From Candidatus Heimdallarchaeota archaeon (GTDB lineage: Archaea > Asgardarchaeota > Heimdallarchaeia > Hodarchaeales > Hodarchaeaceae): 48,567 nucleotides of DNA. This document shows positions 41,107-48,567 of this stretch, one piece after another. Below the pieces are notes generated by a model, which searched no databases, was not told where the DNA came from, and saw only the letters and a list, made by a program, of their open reading frames with translations. The stretch lies in the NCBI GenBank assembly GCA_019057635.1, contig DXJL01000099.1, forward strand, positions 1-48,567. Direction: 5' to 3'. How positions within the stretch are numbered: position 1 is the first letter of the stretch; each line of letters opens with the position of its first letter. The position numbers were made by a program, and so were the translations under genes.

Positions 41107-42417
41107 TTACCGGAAATGCTTTAATTTATAACTACTGACAGCCAGAGAGAATTTTGGATGATCTTCACCACTTTCTAAGGTGATGGTCTCTAAATATTCC
41201 CGAGTTTGCCCTAATTTGACAATCATTTTGTGTTCAGAAACTTTCACTGATTTCAATTTTCCTTTCTGATAGATTTCCAATGTTATTAATTTTCTTCTCC
41301 GATGTAAACTCATCCCCACATAAATTATGAAGGGTTCCTTCGGGATAAGTGTTTCATTTTGAATATTTATATATCCAGTCGAAGGATATCGTTGTGAAGG
41401 TTCACCCTTCTGCTTAAATTCAAAATAAAATCTTCTTTTATCTTTGTAGGGGATTTTTTTTTCTGAAAGTTTCTTATTATTAGAATTAAGCTCGGTTTGA
41501 GTTCTTGAATCGATTTCTAATAACCAAATTTTAAAGACTGATGCTTGATTGAACAATAAATCCTGAATAACTTGATAAGAGGCGTCAATTTTATTTATAG
41601 CAATGTGGCTTGCTGGAACCTGTAAATTAATCATATCAAAGATAGGTTTACCCTTGAAAAGGCCGTCTCCCCCTCCCAACTTCTTTAATGAGCCAGTAAT
41701 ATTAACCATAGTTACATTATACAATTCATCTGAAGTAATATCTGTGATCTGTTTCATCTTACCTTTTATTGGAGCAAAATTCGTTACTACCTCTAGTTTT
41801 GAGGAAACAAAACTCTGTGTCATTTTCACTAGAATCCCTTCAAAGGATTTAAACCAACGAAAAAGTCCTCTTAAAGGCGATCCGAGAGTAACTAGCAATC
41901 TTACCTTGGGATCAACTCTTCCAACCTTCTTCAAGTAGTATCTAGCAATCATACCTCCCATAGAATGGCCTATTATGTGAACGAATTTATAATTAGGGAG
42001 CATCATTAATATCTTGCTAATTACTTCGTCTAGTTGCTCACTAAGAACATCCAATCCAACCATATAAGAATGCATTCTCATTGCAAAGACATTGCGAAAT
42101 CCATCAATCCATATTTGCTGAACCATCCAATTCCAGGTGAGGTGACTGGAATGAAATCCATGAATTAGAAGGATCGGTCGGTATAGTTCTTCTTCATCTA
42201 CCTCATAAATATCTTCTATTTCCTCATCGTGATGTACAAATCGGTATAAATTCAGTTCAGGAAATAACAACATCCAATACGCTTCAAATTCTGGGTAGAG
42301 GATCATTTCATCAAGATCTTTTATGGCTTCTAAATGAGATGTGTCTAGTTCTTCGAACTCGGGTTCTTCATCAATAAGTTGATCTGCTTCTTCTTTTTTC
42401 TTAAATTCCTCAACCAA
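41107..42417 (-). CDS. Alpha/beta hydrolase (lipase/PGAP1-like)
   Basis: A 436-residue protein. Its central alpha/beta-hydrolase domain has the oxyanion turn LLIHGFHSS, the nucleophile elbow GHSMGG, and candidate acid GGGDGLF and base ASHIA in the right order. The shape (HGFHSSHLTW ... IGHSMGGMIARYYL ... LGSPLRG) is that of lipases and PGAP1-like esterases. About 70 acidic residues precede it and a basic, beta-rich region of about 150 residues follows (FKIWLLEID, FYFEFKQKG, IIYVGMSLHRRR), possibly a membrane- or lipid-binding domain. No signal peptide is seen, so it acts in the cytosol. Substrate is unknown. Confidence 0.8.
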   Translation of the reverse strand: MVEEFKKKEEADQLIDEEPEFEELDTSHLEAIKDLDEMILYPEFEAYWMLLFPELNLYRFVHHDEEIEDIYEVDEEELYRPILLIHGFHSSHLTWNWMVQQIWIDGFRNVFAMRMHSYMVGLDVLSEQLDEVISKILMMLPNYKFVHIIGHSMGGMIARYYLKKVGRVDPKVRLLVTLGSPLRGLFRWFKSFEGILVKMTQSFVSSKLEVVTNFAPIKGKMKQITDITSDELYNVTMVNITGSLKKLGGGDGLFKGKPIFDMINLQVPASHIAINKIDASYQVIQDLLFNQASVFKIWLLEIDSRTQTELNSNNKKLSEKKIPYKDKRRFYFEFKQKGEPSQRYPSTGYINIQNETLIPKEPFIIYVGMSLHRRRKLITLEIYQKGKLKSVKVSEHKMIVKLGQTREYLETITLESGEDHPKFSLAVSSYKLKHFR

Positions 42418-42610
42418 ATGAAAAACCCATTTACATTCCTTAAATTAAAAATCTTAGAGCTAGTATTTCAGTTATCCCCTTTTGATTCATCAATTTTACG
42501 ATTTGCATCTTTTAAAGCTTATCATCTCTCTCCTTAATATTCTAAATATTCAGATCGAACAATGATCGTAGACTGGATTATAAACCAAATTTATGTGAGA
42601 AATCCAAGTA

Positions 42611-42925
42611 TTGATATTACCCCAATTGTTAATATATTTGTTATCTCGTTCAATATATGGTGTGAAATCTTTGTTCCAATATTCCGATAAACTATTTGAT
42701 AAATGGATTAATGGTCGATTTGACAGTAAGATGGTAGTTTCGGTTACCCAGAAGGATCAATTTAAGAACTTGGGTTTTTCAGTGATTAATGGCCGTTCCT
42801 ATTCTACAAAGCTTGGTCCAGTCATGAGTCTTCAGTTAGGTCCAAATGATCTACAGGAACTTATTGATGTACTTCAGGATGTACAAACACAGTATTTTCC
42901 TCCCGCTTCCAAAAATCCTGAATAA
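42611..42925 (+). CDS. Small protein of unknown function
   Basis: About 104 residues. Begins with TTG after GTGAG, the only plausible start in the open frame. The first 30 residues are hydrophobic (LPQLLIYLLSRSIYGVKSLF) and could be an amphipathic membrane anchor. The remainder has strands VSVTQKDQF, GFSVING and PVMSLQLGPNDLQELIDVLQDVQ, the last being a strand followed by a helix. No family is recognised. It is followed by the aminotransferase 65 nt on, but no functional link can be drawn. Confidence 0.5.
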   Translation: MILPQLLIYLLSRSIYGVKSLFQYSDKLFDKWINGRFDSKMVVSVTQKDQFKNLGFSVINGRSYSTKLGPVMSLQLGPNDLQELIDVLQDVQTQYFPPASKNPE

Positions 42926-42990
42926 TTATTAATGGAATGTGAATCGATCATAGATCATGCATATCCTCACTTTGAGGTGTATTAGTTCTT

Positions 42991-44106
42991 ATGAAACTCA
43001 ATGATTTTCTTCTGGAACGCTATTTTGCCCAATATGAATTTGAAATCCCATATTTACTTTGTGCCTCGGATTGTGAGTCTTTTTCTATACAAGAGATTTT
43101 ACAATTAGAAGATGGTGTTGAGAATAAGTTCAAGAATCTGAAGTTAGGTTATACTGACTCTCAAGGTAGCCCTGAATTGAGAGATGCAATTACCACACTC
43201 TATAAAGATATCTCCAACCAAGATATTTTGGCGTTTGCAGGTGCAGAAGAAGGCATTTTTGCCTTTATGAATGTCGTATTAAATCCTGGAGACCATTTAA
43301 TTGTGCAGTTTCCCGCTTACCAATCGTTATTCGAAATTGCGGAAGCTATTGGATGTAAGGTAACAAAATGGACAATGAACTCCGATAATTGGAATTTAGA
43401 TCTCGATATTCTGATAAATAATATTAATGCAAAGACGAAAGCTATTGTAATTAATTTTCCTCATAATCCTACTGGATCATTGATATCACAGAAGAAATAT
43501 GAAGCGATTATTGAAATTGCCCAAGATAATAACCTCTATCTTCTATCCGATGAAGTATATCGTTTGCTTGAATATAATCGATCTAAACGTTTGCAACCCG
43601 CGTGTGATCTGTATGATAAAGCCATATCCTTAGGTGTTATGTCAAAATCGTTTGGATTAGCGGGGCTTCGGATTGGTTGGACGGCAACTAAAGATCAGAA
43701 TCTTCTTAACAAGCTTGCTAGTTTTAAAGATTATACAACCATTTGTAACAGTATAGTAAGCGAATATTTAGCTACATTAGCTCTCGAAAATTATCATAAA
43801 TTAGTTGAAAGAAATCTTTCAATTATCATATCAAATTTGAAATTGCTGGATCCATTTTTCAAGAAAACTCCGTTCATGGATTGGGTAAGACCCCAAGCTG
43901 GGCCTATTGCGTTTCCCAAGTTAACAAAAGACTTTTCATCAGAAAAATTTTGTACCCAGAGTATTGAGAAAGCGGGTGTATTACTTTTACCCAGTAGTGC
44001 CTTTCTGTATGGAGACAATCATTTTAGACTAGGATTTGGCCGGAAAAACATGCCTGAGGCGCTTTCCCAATTTGAAGCCTTTTTAGAGAATACTAATTTA
44101 GTATGA
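42991..44106 (+). CDS. Class I/II (fold type I) PLP aminotransferase
   Basis: A 371-residue PLP enzyme. YTDSQGSPELRDAI and NFPHNPTGSLIS are the substrate/cofactor signatures, SDEVYRLL gives the aspartate that holds the pyridine nitrogen, and the Schiff-base lysine is in MSKSFGLAGLRIGW, with the phosphate-binding Arg in the last segment. RLGFGRKNMPEAL near the end contains the carboxylate-binding arginine. It resembles capreomycidine-synthase/aspartate-aminotransferase-like proteins; amino donor is not known. GAGGTG lies 11 nt before the ATG. It stands in a run of plus-strand genes. Confidence 0.88.
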   Translation: MKLNDFLLERYFAQYEFEIPYLLCASDCESFSIQEILQLEDGVENKFKNLKLGYTDSQGSPELRDAITTLYKDISNQDILAFAGAEEGIFAFMNVVLNPGDHLIVQFPAYQSLFEIAEAIGCKVTKWTMNSDNWNLDLDILINNINAKTKAIVINFPHNPTGSLISQKKYEAIIEIAQDNNLYLLSDEVYRLLEYNRSKRLQPACDLYDKAISLGVMSKSFGLAGLRIGWTATKDQNLLNKLASFKDYTTICNSIVSEYLATLALENYHKLVERNLSIIISNLKLLDPFFKKTPFMDWVRPQAGPIAFPKLTKDFSSEKFCTQSIEKAGVLLLPSSAFLYGDNHFRLGFGRKNMPEALSQFEAFLENTNLV

Positions 44107-44180
44107 ATTCTCGTTGAATATCTTCAATAAATCGTTTCCTATCCCTCTCATGTTTTTTTGTCGAAAACAATCAATATAAA

Positions 44181-44939
44181 ATGAATGATAATACTCGTTC
44201 CTCTACCACGGTAGGTAGTTTTAAGTTTATGACAGTTACAGTTTCCCTCACATTGGCAAAAGAAACTGAATTTTTTAATGAAAAGGTCATTAATAAAATA
44301 TATATAGAGATCACAACTACTGCGGACATAATAAATGCCACTAGTGGATCCCCAGAAAGAGAAGCGTATCAATCGCTCCTACCTCGCTATACAAAAGAAT
44401 CCACTGGACAAATTACAGCTGGAGGGAGGCATACCCCATTTCTGTATTTTTTTCCCGTTTCAGATTTAACAACATTCATAATTAAACCATACCACGCTGG
44501 ATTAAGGGAAATTGCTAATCACTATGTTGCAGTGGAAGATGTTAATACAATATATCGCAATCACAAATTTAAACTTGGAGACAAAGAGATTAATATAATA
44601 TTTTCGGATGTATTTGGATTAGGTACCTTTACAGTGGAACAGAAGACCATTCCGTTCATTGTTCAAAGATATAGTAATGGTACTAAACTCACAGAAGTTA
44701 AGACAAAGGAAGCACGCCTCATTATTTCCTTCCTGCCAAAAATATTCATGCATTTAGCGAAGGAAGGAGTAATAGTTGATCCGTATAACCGAAATTGGTT
44801 TGCTCATGGCTTTTCTCTAGATCACCGTAGGCTAGATTATGAATTACTTGAATATGTCGACCTAGGCTTTATGCACTCCCTTGATACCAATCGCAAAGTT
44901 CAAGCGGCAATAGAGTCTATGAAACCTCTCAATTTCTGA
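44181..44939 (+). CDS. Protein-kinase-like fold protein (unclassified)
   Basis: A 252-residue protein not matching any family I know by name, but several segments fit a kinase fold in the right order: a beta-3-like Lys102 in TFIIKPYHAGLRE, a hinge-like PFIVQRYSNGTKLTEV (159-174), a catalytic-loop-like DPYNRN at 200-205 with the D-(x)4-N spacing of protein kinases, and YVDLGF at 226-230, where DLG would be the metal-binding DFG. The N-lobe glycine loop is not obvious. It could phosphorylate a small molecule, lipid or protein, or be a pseudo-kinase. The ATG has no strong ribosome site. Confidence 0.6.
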   Translation: MNDNTRSSTTVGSFKFMTVTVSLTLAKETEFFNEKVINKIYIEITTTADIINATSGSPEREAYQSLLPRYTKESTGQITAGGRHTPFLYFFPVSDLTTFIIKPYHAGLREIANHYVAVEDVNTIYRNHKFKLGDKEINIIFSDVFGLGTFTVEQKTIPFIVQRYSNGTKLTEVKTKEARLIISFLPKIFMHLAKEGVIVDPYNRNWFAHGFSLDHRRLDYELLEYVDLGFMHSLDTNRKVQAAIESMKPLNF

Positions 44940-45057
44940 CATTTGATATATAATAAATCATAGAATTGCCTAAATTCTTTTAAATAATGAAAAAAATGGA
45001 TACTCCTTGTTTTATCATCTACAAGATTAAGTACGAAAGGGTAAGATTGATTCTCTC

Positions 45058-46449
45058 ATGTCAACTGAAGGAACTGTTATACGTAACTTAATGAAAAAAA
45101 TGAATCTTATATTCCATTCACAAATTATTCTAATCTACATAATCGGCTTTAAGAGATTATTTTATCATCGAGGTGAGGATGAATCTCAAAGAAAGATTTC
45201 TGTTCTCAAATTTTTGATTTTCCTACTATATCTGTGCGCCTTTCTGTTCGCATTTCTTCAATTTGCTGAAGGTAATATTCCTGCGTCAGTTCGAGAAGAA
45301 TGGAGTAACAAAGAAAACGTTGATTTAATGGAAATGTTCCCTTTATCTAGGTACGGAGAAGTAGCATTTATTATTGTCGTCATACTCGTTCTGAGCATCT
45401 TTTATTTTTTTATTACCCAGGATAAGCCTATTAAACACGCTTTTAATTCAATTAAAGATTATGCTTCACAAAGTAAAGAGAGAAGAAGAACAATTCTCAT
45501 TATTTTCTCACTTACTATACTTTATTTAATTTACCAAGTAGTTAAATTTCTAGTATTTCCCGAAACATTTGAAACTCTTATCATAGCTATCTCTTATGAG
45601 GCAGGAATAGGGTTTTTGATAATTTGGGTCGTTCTCCAGCCACTATTAGTGTTTACTGGTCTACTTCTCACCTTTGATATGATTGCAAAGGACTTTCCGA
45701 GGCCGTTTAAGGGATATAACAAATATAATATTCCAATATTCATACTAACAATCCTATTAGTTATTGGAATTGCTGGAATAATCTCCAGTACCTTTGGAAT
45801 TAATTTTGACGATGACATTGGGGAGGGTCTTCCGTATGCTGCCCTCAGTGATTTTCCCGATATATTCTATTCCTCATCTGGTGTATCTTTCATGCTAATA
45901 GGAGTAGTTACTATTTCAACTATCATAATATCTCTTATCTTCTTAGAAATATACTTGAAGCACAAAAGAGGAGTAAATGAGTTACAGGAGCGGAGAATGG
46001 CCAATTTTATGTTTTTATTTCCGTTTCTAATAATATATGTGCTATTAAAAGCATTCCCCTTTGCTTTCTCTTTTTCGCTTGGTCTTCAATCGTTAAATGA
46101 TATTCTAGACTTAATCGGCCTATTCATAGTAATATTCTTTTCGGTTTTTAGGGTGATTGCAATAAAAGACACCTCAAACCAGGTGAAATTAAATCGAGGG
46201 ATTCTACGGAATCCTAAAAAGTGGTTAGATATAATCCCCTCCTATTGTAAAGTATTAATTATCTTTTATTTAGCATTTGTTGCATTTTATGCTGGTTTAG
46301 AAGCAAATACAGTCTTTGCCCTCTCTGGGGCCACAAGTCAATTTGAAGAGGTACAAATGCTTGCATCAATCGGTATTTCTTTCATTGTGCTTTTGTATGT
46401 CTTTTGGCGTTATAAACCTGAAGGCCAAACAATTTCCACTAATGAGTGA
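45058..46449 (+). CDS. Polytopic membrane protein of unknown function
   Basis: 463 residues with about ten hydrophobic helices separated by short loops. After a basic N-terminus (LFYHRGEDESQRKIS) the first pair of spans flanks a loop of about 45 residues with polar, acidic character. Internal sequence such as GFLIIWVVLQPLLVFTGLLLTFDMI and SSSGVSFMLIGVVTISTI shows no signature of a named transporter. A charged linker (KHKRGVNELQERRMANF) lies at about 300-320, and the last 60 residues hold two more spans. Function cannot be guessed. It starts at ATG and converges with the flavoprotein genes. Confidence 0.6.
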   Translation: MSTEGTVIRNLMKKMNLIFHSQIILIYIIGFKRLFYHRGEDESQRKISVLKFLIFLLYLCAFLFAFLQFAEGNIPASVREEWSNKENVDLMEMFPLSRYGEVAFIIVVILVLSIFYFFITQDKPIKHAFNSIKDYASQSKERRRTILIIFSLTILYLIYQVVKFLVFPETFETLIIAISYEAGIGFLIIWVVLQPLLVFTGLLLTFDMIAKDFPRPFKGYNKYNIPIFILTILLVIGIAGIISSTFGINFDDDIGEGLPYAALSDFPDIFYSSSGVSFMLIGVVTISTIIISLIFLEIYLKHKRGVNELQERRMANFMFLFPFLIIYVLLKAFPFAFSFSLGLQSLNDILDLIGLFIVIFFSVFRVIAIKDTSNQVKLNRGILRNPKKWLDIIPSYCKVLIIFYLAFVAFYAGLEANTVFALSGATSQFEEVQMLASIGISFIVLLYVFWRYKPEGQTISTNE

Positions 46450-46477
46450 TAAAGAAGAAAGAATGAAAGAGAGGGGA

Positions 46478-47161
46478 TTAGGTCGAATAAGGTCGTGCAT
46501 CGACCTGACCACCATTTTTCTTGGCTGTTTTTTTCCAGCTACGATTATTTATCCATAGCATGAATTTCCGCATAACTCGGTTATAATAAATTTTTAGTGA
46601 GAAAATTTCAAGGGCTTCGTCTCCAAAATCACTATTTGTAACAAATGATTCAACAACTCTATCTAAAGCTTTCATTACTTTTTTACCAAATCCTCCACTT
46701 TCATTCAATAGTTTTCCAATACTTCCTCGCATTGCTTCCCCTCCTCCAAGAGCTAAACTTCCTGTCCAATGTAATCCCAATGAGGTGGCAAATTTGTGAT
46801 AGATTGGAATAGCTATCTCGGTAATATGGAAGGGTTCAGGAAATCCACTGTTAATTATTGGTAAAAACCGTTTATTCGCGTATTTACTGCTATTTTTTGC
46901 CATAGCCTCCATTGTTCTGGTTACTATGGCTGGAGAGGTATCATCATACAATGGTGCTACTAGGACGATGATATCAGCTTGATCTATAGCTACTAACATA
47001 TCATTCATCTTTTCTTCAGTAGCCACATGATTTCTAATGAAAATCGGATCTTGGCTTTCCAACCCGTTTTTCTCGAATATTTCTTGTAGGTAGATACAAA
47101 CAGCATTTGAGGTACTTTTTCTCCCTCGGGGACTTCCCATCAATAAAACTGCTTTAGTCAT
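46478..47161 (-). CDS. Flavodoxin-fold NAD(P)H-dependent FMN reductase
   Basis: A 227-residue flavoprotein of the NADPH-dependent FMN reductase family. The N-terminal strand and FMN phosphate loop are LLMGSPRGRKSTSNAV, and the isoalloxazine loops are VLVAPLYDDTSPAIVTRTMEAM and INSGFPEP. A C-terminal extension of about 60 basic residues (KLLNESGGFGKKVMKALDRV ... NNRSWKKTAKKN) goes beyond the minimal fold. It starts 1 nt after the stop of the preceding flavoprotein gene, so the two are translated together. Electron acceptor is unknown; quinone, iron or metal chelates are common for the family. Confidence 0.8.
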   Translation of the reverse strand: MTKAVLLMGSPRGRKSTSNAVCIYLQEIFEKNGLESQDPIFIRNHVATEEKMNDMLVAIDQADIIVLVAPLYDDTSPAIVTRTMEAMAKNSSKYANKRFLPIINSGFPEPFHITEIAIPIYHKFATSLGLHWTGSLALGGGEAMRGSIGKLLNESGGFGKKVMKALDRVVESFVTNSDFGDEALEIFSLKIYYNRVMRKFMLWINNRSWKKTAKKNGGQVDARPYST

Positions 47162-47162
47162 T

Positions 47163-47753
47163 TTATCCTCTCCTATTTCCTACCTTTATTTTCTGGATAC
47201 ACTTATTTACTCGATCTCGAATAGTTTCTTCATTTTCTTTGGTCTGAAAAACTTCTGTTTTATGCATTGGAGGATAGAAATTTCGACTATGGCGTTCAAG
47301 TAATTTCTTGAATAGAACCTCCTCTTCTTTATCCAACTTATCAGTAACAGCAAACGCTAATACTGAAGGATAACGCTCGTATCTTTTTAGATGATGTGAT
47401 TCACCATCAACGATCAATTGTCCAGGTTGTAACAATCCAAGCATCCTTTCAATGATTGCTTTTAGCTCTGAAGAGTAACCTCCGAAGGTAAGGGGAGTTA
47501 AAAAAACAAGCAATTCATTTTGAATTACTGTTTCCACTATTTTATTGGCATCATCGTTCTTCACTCCTGTACAAATACCAGGAGTTGTGTCCCAACACTT
47601 AAAACAACCAGTACAACTTTTAATATTATACTCGTTGAGAACAAATGTTTCTGTATTCCAACCAGCTTCCTTAAGTTCATCTTCGAGTATCCCTTGAATT
47701 CCTGCTAATCTAGTATGCCCTTTAAGATCCCCATTTAATATTACAGCACCCAA
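47163..47753 (-). CDS. Flavodoxin-fold oxidoreductase with Cys motif (ISF-like)
   Basis: A 196-residue flavoprotein. ILNGDLKGHTRLAG (phosphate loop, altered from the usual GSPR-S), YNIKSCTGCFKCWDTTPGICTGVKND and FLTPLTFGGYSSELKAIIERMLG identify the family in which CxxCxxC-x(n)-C supplies one iron-sulfur cluster or a redox cysteine set next to FMN (NAD(P)H-dependent, iron-sulfur-flavoprotein-like). Four cysteines (two apart, then at six) are conserved in the order expected. Start is TTG. It is co-transcribed with the FMN reductase downstream and with the CPBP protease 38 nt upstream, and may pass electrons to its partner. Confidence 0.78.
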   Translation of the reverse strand: MGAVILNGDLKGHTRLAGIQGILEDELKEAGWNTETFVLNEYNIKSCTGCFKCWDTTPGICTGVKNDDANKIVETVIQNELLVFLTPLTFGGYSSELKAIIERMLGLLQPGQLIVDGESHHLKRYERYPSVLAFAVTDKLDKEEEVLFKKLLERHSRNFYPPMHKTEVFQTKENEETIRDRVNKCIQKIKVGNRRG

Positions 47754-47791
47754 TTTTTTTGTTTCCTGTATTTTTATGTTTTATTTGCGTT

Positions 47792-48567
47792 TCATGCAGC
47801 CAGTACGGCCATCAATATCATGAGTCCGCCAGCTGTATTAAGTAGAATGTGAACTAGCATGCTAAATCGCATATCTTTTTTCCACCATACCAAATATCCC
47901 AAAGGTAACAGTGCAATGATTCGTATGGGGTTTTCCCATGGTGAGAAGAAATGGTACAGAGAAAAGAGAATCACATTTATCGCAGGGGCCCACTTATAGG
48001 CGTAAGTATCCATTCTTGGAAGTAAATATCCACGGAAATATAATTCTTCAACAAACGGCAATAGGATTCCATTCAATATTATATAAAGAGCTAAAAGCAA
48101 AAAAACCCCTGAATACGCCGCAAAAACTTGTAGGTCATCTAGATTCATCGCATTTTGTAAATTATATTCTTCAGGATACCACGAAAATAATGCATTTATT
48201 ATCTCTGGATTCACAACTGGAGCAACTAGGGTGAACATTAGAATTGAAAAAATAAGAAATATTGGTACGAATATTAAATAATCCTTCAACGGACTTTTTT
48301 CGGTATTTCCAAGCACTCCCTTTAGAGTATATCGTCCATTTAACTTTTTCCCTTCATACAACAGGATTCCAAGTTGCAGAGGTGCCAATGTAAAGAGACC
48401 AGCCAAGTTGAGTCCTAGTATTACTCTAAGCTCTATATCGATTCCTAAGAGTTCAGCAAATAATGGTTGAGAGAAAAAAAATAATCCGATTAATATCGGA
48501 ATACCAGGAAGTAAATGCAGTAATAGTGATTTCAACACAGTGTGTTGTTCAAATTGTTGTTCTGCCA
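47792..48567 (-). CDS. CPBP family membrane protease, 5' end at the window edge
   Basis: A CPBP (CAAX protease/bacteriocin-processing) intramembrane metalloprotease. The metal motif EELYFRGYLLPR (EExxxR) lies near residue 170 and the second His/Asn motifs are SLYHFF and HILLN. Six or more membrane helices fit the family. The frame opens at a GTG (base 48538), but upstream codons read AEQQFEQHT without a stop and the last two visible bases (TG on the minus strand) would complete an ATG just outside the window, so the true start probably lies there. It is co-directional with the two flavoprotein genes and may share their transcript. Confidence 0.78.
   Translation of the reverse strand, partial: AEQQFEQHTVLKSLLLHLLPGIPILIGLFFFSQPLFAELLGIDIELRVILGLNLAGLFTLAPLQLGILLYEGKKLNGRYTLKGVLGNTEKSPLKDYLIFVPIFLIFSILMFTLVAPVVNPEIINALFSWYPEEYNLQNAMNLDDLQVFAAYSGVFLLLALYIILNGILLPFVEELYFRGYLLPRMDTYAYKWAPAINVILFSLYHFFSPWENPIRIIALLPLGYLVWWKKDMRFSMLVHILLNTAGGLMILMAVLAA

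Overview
The window looks like a chromosomal piece of an Asgard archaeon (Promethearchaeota), possibly Heimdallarchaeia-like. It is AT-rich and uses ATG, GTG and TTG starts, often behind GGAGG-type ribosome sites. It carries two Rab/Ras-type small GTPases, an Arf/Sar1-like GTPase fused to a longin/roadblock-like domain, a 7TM protein ending in a similar domain, an asparaginyl-tRNA synthetase strikingly like the eukaryotic cytosolic enzyme, archaeal-only families (DUF2073, Era-like GTPase, KaiC-like ATPase), and a proline-rich zinc-ribbon protein. The lineage call is inference from gene content; no rRNA is present.

Layout. 0-4 kb: a TtuA-type tRNA thiolase, a BtpA/SgcQ protein, a GNAT acetyltransferase and a two-subunit ThDP decarboxylase that resembles phosphonopyruvate decarboxylase. 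4-5 kb: a broken minus-strand gene carrying a 28-bp scar matching the tnpB 3' end. 5-14 kb: an unknown acidic protein, an EamA transporter, a zinc-ribbon/DUF4097-like surface protein, an MscS channel, a heterodimeric ABC exporter and an MFS carrier. 14.3-15.6 kb: an operon of Era-like GTPase, DUF2073 protein and zinc ribbon that matches arvABC (oapABC), the set linked to extracellular vesicle formation in Euryarchaeota. 15.6-19.6 kb: a coiled-coil/winged-helix protein, a tiny zinc finger, and a sugar nucleotidyltransferase paired with a phosphohexomutase homologue whose catalytic loops are degenerate.

19.7-26.3 kb: Arf-longin GTPase, lipoate ligase, KaiC-like ATPase, AbrB-like protein, Rab-like GTPase, MFS carrier and AsnRS. 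26.3-28.1 kb: the proline-rich zinc protein. 28.2-29.5 kb: an IS605/IS1341-type element with a broken tnpB. A 0.36-kb deletion derivative with both ends sits at 35.1-35.5 kb, and the two right ends show a compensated stem, as expected of an omega-RNA. 29.6-35 kb: PIN/antitoxin pair, acyltransferase-3, NudC-type Nudix hydrolase, ABC-2 transporter. 35.5-37.6 kb: two adjacent radical SAM enzymes, bracketed by a short repeat family.

37.9-48.6 kb: two membrane proteins (one 7TM-longin, with coding-like sequence beyond its TAG stop), a second Rab-like GTPase, an alpha/beta hydrolase, a small unknown, a class I/II aminotransferase, a protein-kinase-like fold protein, a large membrane protein, two flavodoxin-fold reductases and a CPBP protease cut by the window edge. 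The most interesting signals are the GTPase/longin/vesicle set, the solo omega-RNA-like right end, and the possible readthrough at 39.1 kb.
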